The notes beneath the pieces are model-generated. The model saw nothing but the letters and a program-made list of their open reading frames with translations. It had not been told where the DNA came from and made no database searches. A stretch of DNA of 64,000 bases from Bacillota bacterium (GTDB lineage Bacteria > Bacillota > Clostridia > Oscillospirales > Ruminococcaceae): contig JAEZRC010000003.1 in assembly GCA_023440965.1 (NCBI GenBank), positions 233,181 to 297,180 on the forward strand, read 5' to 3'. Below are positions 17,198 through 24,836 of this stretch, in pieces (the stretch's first letter is position 1; each line of letters begins with the position of its first letter). Position numbers and translations under genes: made by a program.

Positions 17198-18160
17198 TTA
17201 TGATTTCCATTCTTTCAAGCAATCTGAAATAAGCTTTGCACTATAAACTGAATCTTCATACGGGAAGAGCCAGCTTTCATTTTTCCCGGATGAGAACATT
17301 TCAACCACGTGATTTACTTCATGAACAAATCCGTTTTCAATCTCATCGTGGAAGGTTTCAAGAAGATTGTCGTTGATGTCATATAAGTGACAATCCCTCG
17401 ATGAGTTGAAATTATCTACAACTATATAACCATTCTCACCATATATTCTTGCTTCGATAGGTTTTTTAATTGTGGCTGCTGACTTTAATACTCCAATTTC
17501 TCCGTCATCAAACTTCATTGTTATTACTGAATATTCGTCAACACCAGTTTTACCAATAAACCCTGTGCTTTTCACATCAATCGGCTTCTTGTCAAGAATT
17601 CCAGGTGCAAAAGCAATAGGATAAACCCCTAAGTCATATAATGCACCACCACCGAGTTCATTATTAAAAACTCTGTGGTTTTCATCAAAATCAATCTTTA
17701 TGCAGAAGTCAGCCTCAATAAGTGAAACCCTGCCGATTTTACCATCCTTCACCCAGCTTTTTGCTTTTTGATAAGATGGAAGGCATCGTGTCCACATTGC
17801 CTCCATAAAAAGAACATTGTGCTTTTTTGCAAGCTCGCAAAGCTCTTTAGTTTCTTCATAGGTAAGTGTCAATGGCTTTTCACAAAGTACATTTTTCTCA
17901 TTGATAATACATTTCTTTGATATTGCATAGTGTAAATTGTTTGTCAATCCGATATATATTATATCAACACTGTTGTCAGCAATAATCTCGTCATAACTAC
18001 CGAAAGCTGTTTGAACGTCAAAGAGCTTAGCAAAATTATCTGCTCTTTTTTTGTCTGATGCAGCAACAGCAACCAGACTTGCGTTTTCAGACTGATTAAC
18101 AGCATCAGAGAATTTCTTTGAAATGTTTCCGCATCCGATTATTCCAAACTTTACAGCCAC
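17198..18160 (-). CDS. Gfo/Idh/MocA family NAD(P)-dependent oxidoreductase
   Basis: 320 residues. A Rossmann N-terminus (FGIIGCGNISKKF) leads into the CEKPLTLTYEE motif carrying the family's catalytic lysine. The C-terminal alpha/beta domain contains GGGALYDLGVYPI. Members oxidise or reduce sugars, inositols or dihydrodiols, and the substrate here is unknown. It is placed between argG and argH on the same strand with short gaps, so it is likely co-transcribed with arginine genes despite no obvious pathway link. Confidence 0.88.
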   Translation of the reverse strand: MAVKFGIIGCGNISKKFSDAVNQSENASLVAVAASDKKRADNFAKLFDVQTAFGSYDEIIADNSVDIIYIGLTNNLHYAISKKCIINEKNVLCEKPLTLTYEETKELCELAKKHNVLFMEAMWTRCLPSYQKAKSWVKDGKIGRVSLIEADFCIKIDFDENHRVFNNELGGGALYDLGVYPIAFAPGILDKKPIDVKSTGFIGKTGVDEYSVITMKFDDGEIGVLKSAATIKKPIEARIYGENGYIVVDNFNSSRDCHLYDINDNLLETFHDEIENGFVHEVNHVVEMFSSGKNESWLFPYEDSVYSAKLISDCLKEWKS

Positions 18161-18239
18161 AATGCACTCACCTTTTTTAATTATTTAATATCTCTTTATA
18201 TCACGATAGGGCGAACAATGTCCGCCCTTGATATTTTAA

Positions 18240-19466
18240 TTATTTGCTACGCTTTGCATCAAGCTTTGCTTTTACTTTGATTGGGAGACCAAAGAGGTTA
18301 ATGAAACCTGCGCTATCCTTCTGGTCATAAACATTATCTTCATCAAATGTAGCAACTTCTTCATCATAAAGTGTGTATGGAGAAGTAACGCCTGCATTGA
18401 TAATGTTACCCTTATAAAGCTTGAGTTTAACGTTACCTGTAACAGTTTCCTGTGTCTTGTCAACGAAAGCTGAAAGAGCCTCACGTACTGGTGTGTACCA
18501 CTGTCCGTTATAAACAAGATCAGCAAAGTCAATTGATAATTTCTGCTTCATACGCTGTGTCATCTTGTCAAGACAGATTGTTTCAAGTACTTCGTGAGCA
18601 TGATAAAGGATTGTTCCACCAGGAGTTTCATAAACGCCGCGTGACTTCATACCAACAAGACGATTTTCAACAATATCAGATAGTCCGATACCGTTTGCTC
18701 CACCGAGTTCGTTTAACTTCTTAATGAGTGAAACGCCATCCATTTCAACGCCGTCGATAGCTGTAGGAACACCTTTTTCAAAGTGGATTGTCACATATGT
18801 TGCTTTGTCAGGAGCCATTTCAGGTGATACACCAAGCTCAAGGAAACCTGGTTTATTGTACTGTGGCTCGTTTGCTGGATCTTCAAGATCCAATCCTTCA
18901 TGTGAAAGATGCCATAGGTTCTTATCTTTAGAATAGTTTGTTTCTCTATTTATCTTAAGAGGAATGTTGTGAGCTTCTGCATAATCAATTTCATCATCAC
19001 GGGATTTTAGATTCCAAATTCTCCAAGGAGCGATAATCTGCATATCAGGTGCAAAAGCTTTTATTGTAAGTTCAAATCTAACCTGGTCATTACCCTTACC
19101 TGTGCATCCGTGGCAGATTGCATCTGCACCTTCCTTAAGAGCAATTTCAACAATTCTCTTTGCAATAATCGGACGTGCAAATGATGTACCGAGAAGGTAT
19201 TTGTTTTCATATATTGCGCCAGCTTTAACTGTTGGGAAAACAAATTCATCAACAAATTCCTTATTGAGGTCTTCTATATATAATTTTGAAGCACCTGTCT
19301 TGATTGCTTTTTCTTCAAGTCCTTCAAGTTCAGTACCCTGCCCAACGTCGCCTGAAACAGCAATTACTTCACAGTTATTGTAATTTTCTTTTAGCCAAGG
19401 AATAATGATTGATGTATCTAATCCTCCGGAATATGCAAGAACTACTTTTTTAATTTCTTTTGCCAT
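18240..19466 (-). CDS. argG: Argininosuccinate synthase
   Basis: 408 residues. The N-terminal ATP-pyrophosphatase loop VVLAYSGGLDTSIIIPWL, the segment GCTGKGNDQVRFE, and EALSAFVDKTQETVTG near the C-terminus are diagnostic. It joins citrulline and aspartate using ATP. It is the first gene of the arginine cluster, behind a good promoter and a palindrome that may bind ArgR. GGAGGAAGC precedes the ATG. Confidence 0.97.
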   Translation of the reverse strand: MAKEIKKVVLAYSGGLDTSIIIPWLKENYNNCEVIAVSGDVGQGTELEGLEEKAIKTGASKLYIEDLNKEFVDEFVFPTVKAGAIYENKYLLGTSFARPIIAKRIVEIALKEGADAICHGCTGKGNDQVRFELTIKAFAPDMQIIAPWRIWNLKSRDDEIDYAEAHNIPLKINRETNYSKDKNLWHLSHEGLDLEDPANEPQYNKPGFLELGVSPEMAPDKATYVTIHFEKGVPTAIDGVEMDGVSLIKKLNELGGANGIGLSDIVENRLVGMKSRGVYETPGGTILYHAHEVLETICLDKMTQRMKQKLSIDFADLVYNGQWYTPVREALSAFVDKTQETVTGNVKLKLYKGNIINAGVTSPYTLYDEEVATFDEDNVYDQKDSAGFINLFGLPIKVKAKLDAKRSK

Positions 19467-19505
19467 TTTTGCTTCCTCCTATTTGTAAAATTAATGATTG
19501 CTTTT

Positions 19506-19533
19506 ATTATACACCCTTATTCATTAATGTCAA
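19506..19533 (-). promoter_or_regulatory. Promoter of the argG cluster
   Basis: On the minus strand TTGACA (19528-19533) and TATAAT (19506-19511) are separated by 16 bases, about 40 bases before the argG ATG. The spacer contains AATGAATAA, which resembles a half ARG box. Confidence 0.8.
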
Positions 19534-19596
19534 TACTTTCTGCATATTTTTTTTATAATATTCATTTTGCAAAGCATATAATGTATATAAATACGT

Positions 19597-19620
19597 TTTA
19601 TGCATTATATTATGCATAAA
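19597..19620. promoter_or_regulatory. Candidate ArgR/AhrC operator upstream of argG
   Basis: An exact 9-bp inverted repeat, TTTATGCAT / ATGCATAAA, with a six-base A/T spacer, about 65 bases upstream of the argG -35. The AT-rich, dyad-symmetric composition resembles ARG boxes of Bacillus/Clostridium ArgR, but the assignment is inferred from position and composition. Confidence 0.45.
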
Positions 19621-19623
19621 AAT

Positions 19624-19653
19624 AAGAATCTGATGAATAAATCTCAGATTCTT
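19624..19653 (-). terminator. Intrinsic terminator after the 32-residue membrane ORF
   Basis: A 10-bp stem AAGAATCTGA/TCAGATTCTT (19624-19653) followed on the minus strand by a U-rich stretch. It separates the small ORF upstream from the argG control region. Confidence 0.6.
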
Positions 19654-19671
19654 ATATTAAGTTTCATTCTT

Positions 19672-19770
19672 TTATTTCTTTTTGTAGTTTTTTAATATTA
19701 CAAAAGCTATTACTGCGCAAAATATTGCCGCGAATGTACAAAGTCCTATTACAATAAGTGCTGTTTTCAT
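19672..19770 (-). CDS. Small single-span membrane protein (32 aa)
   Basis: A short open frame with start MKTALIVIGL, one hydrophobic helix covering most of the protein, and the basic ending KNYKKK. A strong GGGAGG ribosome binding site lies eight bases before the ATG, and a hairpin terminator follows. These two signals, rather than homology, support it as a real gene. The function is unknown. Confidence 0.6.
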   Translation of the reverse strand: MKTALIVIGLCTFAAIFCAVIAFVILKNYKKK

Positions 19771-19827
19771 TATTACGTCCTCCCATCTATTATATATGAC
19801 TTTTATTTATCACTTTTTATTAATTGC

Positions 19828-20514
19828 TTACGGATGTGGTTTGTTCTCACGATAAGCGCTCATTATATCCTTAAAAACTTCAGCGCTTGATGGCGGAGTC
19901 CATGATATTGCATTTGCTCCCGACTTGATAGTTTCCCTGATTGAATCATCTGTCGGCCCACCTGTTGCTATTATCGGGAAATCAGGGTAACTCTCTCGTA
20001 TTTTTCTGACAATCTTCGGAGTATTACCAGCAGCAGAAACATTGAATATTGTAGCACCAGCTTCAATTCTTGCATCAATGTCATCATTATCATTGACTAT
20101 GGTAACTATCACAGGAATATCAATAGCCTCGGAAACTGTCTTAATTACTTCATTAGAAGTAGGAGCATTTACAACAACACCCATTGCTCCCTGAAATTCA
20201 GCGTGGAGCGCAAGGTTATAAACTCTTACGCCTTGTGTAAGCCCACCACCTACCCCAGCAAAAACAGGAATGTCAGCAGCCTGCATCAAAGCTTGTGTAA
20301 TAATAGGCTGTGGGGTAAAAGGATATACAGCAATTACGGCATCAGCATTAACATTTCTAATAATGCTAACATCAGTTGAAAAAACTATTGATTTTATTCT
20401 TTTCCCAAAAATTATTATTCCACTGCAACCAAAAATAACCTCAGGAACACGAAGAGCAAATTTCCGTAAGGTTCCGCTGACTTTTGGGGCAGCTGCTTTA
20501 TTAATAACTTCCAT
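19828..20514 (-). CDS. TIM-barrel protein of unknown function
   Basis: 228 residues without signal peptide or membrane spans. Repeated strand-loop units (FSTDVSIIRNVNADAVIAVYPF, PVIVTIVNDNDD, IFNVSAAGNTPKIV) and a C-terminal FPIIATGGPTDDSIRETI look like the phosphate-binding end of a (beta/alpha)8 barrel, as in KDPG-aldolase or GlpP-like proteins. No catalytic residue can be assigned. It is monocistronic with its own spacing on both sides. Confidence 0.6.
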   Translation of the reverse strand: MEVINKAAAPKVSGTLRKFALRVPEVIFGCSGIIIFGKRIKSIVFSTDVSIIRNVNADAVIAVYPFTPQPIITQALMQAADIPVFAGVGGGLTQGVRVYNLALHAEFQGAMGVVVNAPTSNEVIKTVSEAIDIPVIVTIVNDNDDIDARIEAGATIFNVSAAGNTPKIVRKIRESYPDFPIIATGGPTDDSIRETIKSGANAISWTPPSSAEVFKDIMSAYRENKPHP

Positions 20515-20687
20515 ATATATTCATCCTTTATATTTTTTCCTTATTAATCCCACTTAAATTATAAATCATTTTAATACAACTATCAATAAGTGTTGGAAAA
20601 TTTTTTTATATATAATAAATTGTATCTTTTTTGGCAACATTAGTATATAATAAGTATTAGCAAGTTTTACAAACAGGAGGGATACTT

Positions 20688-21191
20688 ATGGCTTTTAAAG
20701 AAATTGACCTATTAAAAACTGATATTAATCCATTCAGAAGCATCGGATGTGACTGGTGTCTAATAACATCAGGTGACAAAAAAACATTTAACACTATGAC
20801 TGCATCCTGGGGAGGAATGGGAATAATGTGGAATAAGAATGTTGCCACCATTGTTATCCGTCCGCAAAGATACACCATGGAATTTTTAAAGAAAAATGAT
20901 AACTTTACTATAAGCTTCTTTGATGAAAAGGATAAGGGAATACTTAAATATTGCGGAGCAAATTCAGGAAGAGATGTTGATAAGGTTGCTAGTACCGGAC
21001 TAATTCCTTTTGAAATTGACAATGCCGTTTCCTTTCAGCAAGCAAAAACAATATTAGTATGCAAAAAGCTTTATGCACAGTCACTTGATCCTGATTGCTT
21101 TATTGATAAGAGTCTGCTTTCTAATTATGCAAACAACGATTATCATGTTGCAATAGTAGGAGAAATTCTTCAAGCAATTAACAACGATTAA
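20688..21191 (+). CDS. Flavin reductase family protein (flavoredoxin-like)
   Basis: 167 residues with the FMN-binding split-barrel pattern LITSGDKKTFNTMTASWGGMGIMWN, followed by IRPQRYTMEFLKKNDNFTISFF. It is probably an FMN-dependent cytoplasmic oxidoreductase that transfers electrons between NAD(P)H, FMN and an unknown acceptor. GGAGGGATACTT precedes the ATG. It is monocistronic and convergent with spo0A, sharing a bidirectional terminator. Confidence 0.85.
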   Translation: MAFKEIDLLKTDINPFRSIGCDWCLITSGDKKTFNTMTASWGGMGIMWNKNVATIVIRPQRYTMEFLKKNDNFTISFFDEKDKGILKYCGANSGRDVDKVASTGLIPFEIDNAVSFQQAKTILVCKKLYAQSLDPDCFIDKSLLSNYANNDYHVAIVGEILQAINND

Positions 21192-21192
21192 T

Positions 21193-21230
21193 AAAAAGTC
21201 CTTATACTATATAGTATAAGGACTTTTTCT
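21193..21230. terminator. Bidirectional intrinsic terminator
   Basis: Long perfect hairpin (21197-21224) with A-run and T-run flanks. It ends the flavin reductase gene and the convergent spo0A gene. Confidence 0.88.
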
Positions 21231-22013
21231 TTATGCCATCAATAAGCCTTTATATTTCAATCGGATTTTATCGGTAATCAAAGCAACAAACTCACTGTTT
21301 GTAGGTTTTCCTTTTCCAGTATTGATTGTATAACCGAAGAAGGAATTTAGTGTATCAAGATTTCCTCTGTCCCATGCAATTTCAATAGCATGACGGATAG
21401 CTCTTTCTACCCTTGAAGATGTTGTCATAAATTTCTTTGCAACAGATGGATATAATACTTTTGTAACACTTTCGAGCTTGCTTGCATCATAAACAGACTG
21501 AATGATAGCTTCTCTCAAATAATGATAGCCCTTGATATGTGCCGGAACTCCAATTTGATGAATAATGTCTGTTACAATAACTTCAAGGTTAGTTGCCTGT
21601 GAATTTTTCTGAAAATTAATACCATGGTCTGACTCTTCTTCTTTGCCTGTAAGTGCAAAAATTCTGTCAGCAAGAACCTTTGGCTCAAATGGTCGGAGCA
21701 TAAAATATGACGCACCACAATCCATGACCTGTTTTTCAATAAAAGGATTGTCATATGTGCTAACCACTATAAATAGTGGCTTCTTAAAAATGCTCACCTG
21801 GATTTTTTTCATAAGCTCAATTGCATCGAGATTTGGCATTATTGCATCAACAATGACAACATCTGGCATCTCATTCTTGATCGCGTCAAATAAAGCAAGT
21901 CCGTCCTTTGGTCGAGCCACAACAAAAAATCCCATTGTTCTTAATGAATTTGCACAGGATATTCCATACTCTGCAGTATCGTCACCTATCAGTACCTTAA
22001 TTTTATTTGTCAT
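21231..22013 (-). CDS. spo0A: Sporulation transcription factor Spo0A
   Basis: 260 residues. An N-terminal receiver domain (VLIGDDTAEYG acidic pocket; phosphorylated Asp in VVIVDAIMPN; VVSTYDN; conserved Lys region) is joined to the Spo0A DNA-binding domain: IIHQIGVPAHIKGYHYLREAI, VAKKFMTTSSRVERAIRHAIE and the ending GKPTNSEFVALITDKIRL. It is the phosphorelay-controlled master regulator of sporulation entry. It follows spoIVB, an arrangement conserved across endospore formers. Presence of both genes is strong evidence that the host can sporulate. Confidence 0.97.
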   Translation of the reverse strand: MTNKIKVLIGDDTAEYGISCANSLRTMGFFVVARPKDGLALFDAIKNEMPDVVIVDAIMPNLDAIELMKKIQVSIFKKPLFIVVSTYDNPFIEKQVMDCGASYFMLRPFEPKVLADRIFALTGKEEESDHGINFQKNSQATNLEVIVTDIIHQIGVPAHIKGYHYLREAIIQSVYDASKLESVTKVLYPSVAKKFMTTSSRVERAIRHAIEIAWDRGNLDTLNSFFGYTINTGKGKPTNSEFVALITDKIRLKYKGLLMA

Positions 22014-22267
22014 TTTTATCCCTCCGATGTTAGTTTACTTCCATATATCACCATAAATATTTTGAAATATCAATAGGTTTTTTAATAATTTTACATTTTT
22101 TTCCTATTGATTTCCGACACTTTTCCTTATATATATATGCCCACATTAATATATTATATATTTTCGTTCATAAAATATCAATACCTAATACAAAATTTCT
22201 ATGATTATTATAACATTAATAATTGATAATTGTTAATATGTGCTAAAAACATAACATTTTTAACATA

Positions 22268-23488
22268 TTATGCAGCGTTATCAGAAATCATTTGCGTGTA
22301 ATTATACATTGTTTCTGAAAAAATCCCATAGCCTCTTGTCGGATCATTTACAAAAACGTGTGTTACCGCACCGACAATTTTACCGTTTTGGATTATAGGG
22401 CTTCCACTCATCCCCTGAAGTATACCACCTGCCTGATCAAGAAGTTCCGTATCAGTAATTTTAATTATCATGTTTTTTGACAATTCATTACTTTTAAAAT
22501 CAACTTTCTCTATTTCAATTTCATATTCCTTTGGAGTATTTCCTTTTAAAGTAGTGAGAATTATAGCTTTACCTTTTTTGACTTCTTGCTTATATGCAAT
22601 CGGCAACGGATATGACTTGTTTGGGGGAGAATCAAGCTCACCGAACAATCCGGATTGATTATTCAGAAGTAAGCTTCCCATTGAAAAAGATGATACAAAT
22701 GAGCCAACAAGCTCACCAGGCTGGCCTGATTTCCCTTTGTTGAGTCCATTAATTGTCACTGGTACAACCTCACCTGAATGAAGCGGTAGAATTTCCCCAG
22801 TATCTACATCACAGACAGGGTGTCCAAGTCCGCCGAACATTTTCGTGCTCGGATCATAGAAAGTAATTGTTCCTATTCCGGCTGAGCTGTCACGAACCCA
22901 CATACCACTTTTATAACAAGAATCTGAAAGCGAATATTTGGGCACAACTTCAAAAGTGAGAAGCTTTGAATTTCTTTTTACATTTATAATTAGCTTTTCA
23001 CCCTGACTTCTCATAACAGCATCCGCTATTGATTCCTTTGAAGTAATATTGTTACCATTAATTGATACAATAATATCTCCTTCTTTTATTCCACTTATTT
23101 TAGCTGGACTAATGTTTCCTTCACAACAATCGATCTCTGATAGTCCTATTACCATTACCCCTTCAGTAATAAGCTTTATTCCGAATGGATTCCCTCCAGG
23201 AACAACAAGTGGTGCATCAACCTTTTTTACACTTACTTCTTTTATCGGAACAATTCCGAATAATTTCAGCGTAACTTTTGAGCCCATTACTCCTTTATCA
23301 CCATAACTTGCCGGCGACACTTTGTTTCCCGTTGCCTTAATGTCAAAAGCACACGATAATTCGAACTTGCTACCATTACTAACATAATAGCTGTCTGGCA
23401 GATAATAAATATAGTATCCTGTAAGAGCACTTACTAAAATAATTGCTAAAATTATAAATGCTGAAAATGTGCGAATAATCTTTCTCAT
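22268..23488 (-). CDS. spoIVB: SpoIVB intramembrane-signalling serine peptidase
   Basis: 406 residues. An N-terminal membrane anchor (about 8-28) precedes a PDZ domain (about 118-195; ISGIKEGDIIVSINGNNI) and the S55 peptidase domain with GLGHPVCDVDTGE (His/Asp) and ILQGMSGSPIIQNGKIVGAVTH (catalytic serine). In Bacillus it is made in the forespore and cleaves SpoIVFA to trigger sigma-K processing. A 254-bp AT-rich gap separates it from spo0A, so each probably has its own promoter. Confidence 0.95.
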   Translation of the reverse strand: MRKIIRTFSAFIILAIILVSALTGYYIYYLPDSYYVSNGSKFELSCAFDIKATGNKVSPASYGDKGVMGSKVTLKLFGIVPIKEVSVKKVDAPLVVPGGNPFGIKLITEGVMVIGLSEIDCCEGNISPAKISGIKEGDIIVSINGNNITSKESIADAVMRSQGEKLIINVKRNSKLLTFEVVPKYSLSDSCYKSGMWVRDSSAGIGTITFYDPSTKMFGGLGHPVCDVDTGEILPLHSGEVVPVTINGLNKGKSGQPGELVGSFVSSFSMGSLLLNNQSGLFGELDSPPNKSYPLPIAYKQEVKKGKAIILTTLKGNTPKEYEIEIEKVDFKSNELSKNMIIKITDTELLDQAGGILQGMSGSPIIQNGKIVGAVTHVFVNDPTRGYGIFSETMYNYTQMISDNAA

Positions 23489-23940
23489 TATAATCCTCCT
23501 TTTTGTTGTTTGTCTTGTATTAATATCTGCACCTCAAATGTAAATATCAATCCCAAAACAAGTATTATTTTCTTTGCATATTAACGAGAAAGACGTCAAC
23601 ATTACTAAAACAAGCATTCTGATATACTTAAAAAAATTCTGCCTTTTATGGAAAATAATTTATAAAAACAAGTTGCATTTTATATTTTATGCAAACCTGT
23701 ATATCTCAAAAATGCAATTATATTTTAGTATTGATATTATGGAATTTATTATTCACTTTTTATAACATCAAAATTATTATTTTATAATTGCACATTTATA
23801 TATTATAAAAATATTTTCAACAAAATATACGATATTTCCTTGTGAGGTTTTGTCGTTATAACCAAAAATAATTTTAGGTACTTGTGCAACTTCCATAAGA
23901 ATGTTATAATTTAAATAGATTAATATTTAGAGAGGTTATT
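23489..23940. other. Intergenic region between spoIVB and the HAD gene
   Basis: About 450 very AT-rich bases. Apart from the promoter at 23882-23910 I see no gene, hairpin or repeat that I can support. A 63-codon open frame near 23574 has no ribosome binding site. Confidence 0.6.
23882..23910 (+). promoter_or_regulatory. Promoter of the HAD phosphatase gene
   Basis: TTGTGC (23882-23887) and TATAAT (23905-23910) separated by 17 bases, with an AGAGAGG ribosome binding site further down before the ATG at 23941. Confidence 0.65.
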
Positions 23941-24759
23941 ATGAAATTTAAGGTTCTTGTTCTTGACATCGACGGGACGCTTAACAATTCTAAAAAAGAA
24001 GTTTCGCCTAAAACAAAAAAAGCCATCACTGCTGCAATAAATAACGGCGTGACAGTTGTGTTAGCTTCTGGCAGACCGACCTGCGGAGTAATGCCTGTTG
24101 CAAAGGAAATTGGTCTTGATAAGCTGGGTGGTTATATTCTCTCCTTTAATGGTGGGAGAATTACAAACTGCAAAACAGGCGAAATTATTTATGAGAAGGT
24201 AATCCCTCAATCAGATATTTCTGAAATATATAATCTGTCAAAAGAATTCGGCGTCAACATTCTTACATATTCCGACAACAATATTATATGTGAAAACTCA
24301 GATGAATTCTTGGAAATTGAATGTAAGATAAACAAAGCTAAATGCAAGACTGTTGACAGCCTTATTAAATATATCAAACATGATGTGCCAAAATTCCTTA
24401 TGCTCGGAGACGGAAATTATTTAGAAAAAATCGAACCAAAAATTATTGAACGTCTCGGTAACAGATTTAATGCTTTTCGCTCTGAGCCATTCTTCCTTGA
24501 AATTATGCCAAAGAACATTGACAAAGCGTATTCCCTCGGCAAGCTTCTTTGCTATCTTGGTCTAACAAAAGATGTGATGATTGCCTGTGGTGATGGCTTT
24601 AACGATGTATCAATGATTGAATATGCCGGACTTGGTGTTGCTATGGAAAATGCACAGCCAGCCGTAAAAGCAGCAAGCAACTATATTACGTTGTCTAATG
24701 ATAATGACGGTATTGCACACGTCATAGAAAAATTTATAATAGACGAGCAAAGCGCTTAA
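23941..24759 (+). CDS. Cof-type HAD-IIB family phosphatase
   Basis: 272 residues. HAD motif I is VLDIDGTLNNS, motif II VVLASGRP, motif III lysine falls in MPKNIDKAYSLG, and motif IV is ACGDGFNDVSMIEYAG, followed by GVAMENAQPAVKAAS. The cap domain is type C2B, typical of sugar-phosphate and flavin/pyridoxal phosphate phosphatases. The specific substrate is not predictable. It is monocistronic, with its own promoter and a downstream hairpin shared with the convergent GH9 gene. Confidence 0.92.
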   Translation: MKFKVLVLDIDGTLNNSKKEVSPKTKKAITAAINNGVTVVLASGRPTCGVMPVAKEIGLDKLGGYILSFNGGRITNCKTGEIIYEKVIPQSDISEIYNLSKEFGVNILTYSDNNIICENSDEFLEIECKINKAKCKTVDSLIKYIKHDVPKFLMLGDGNYLEKIEPKIIERLGNRFNAFRSEPFFLEIMPKNIDKAYSLGKLLCYLGLTKDVMIACGDGFNDVSMIEYAGLGVAMENAQPAVKAASNYITLSNDNDGIAHVIEKFIIDEQSA

Positions 24760-24796
24760 CTTATTAAGATTTCTTCTTTGTCATTTTACATAATAA

Positions 24797-24836
24797 AAAA
24801 CAACGCCACTTTTGTGACGTTGTTTTTTATTATTTA
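24797..24836. terminator. Bidirectional intrinsic terminator
   Basis: Hairpin ACAACG..CAC/GTG..CGTTGT (24800-24822) bracketed by A- and T-runs, between the HAD gene and the convergent GH9 gene. Confidence 0.8.

Noticed and set aside
22101..22125. Possible Spo0A box (TGTCGGA) upstream of spo0A
   Set aside because: Single mismatched 7-mer in an AT-rich stretch; not distinguishable from chance without a genome-wide comparison.
23574..23765. 63-codon open frame in the gap before the HAD gene
   Set aside because: No ribosome binding site and very AT-rich, low-complexity residues; chance ORF.
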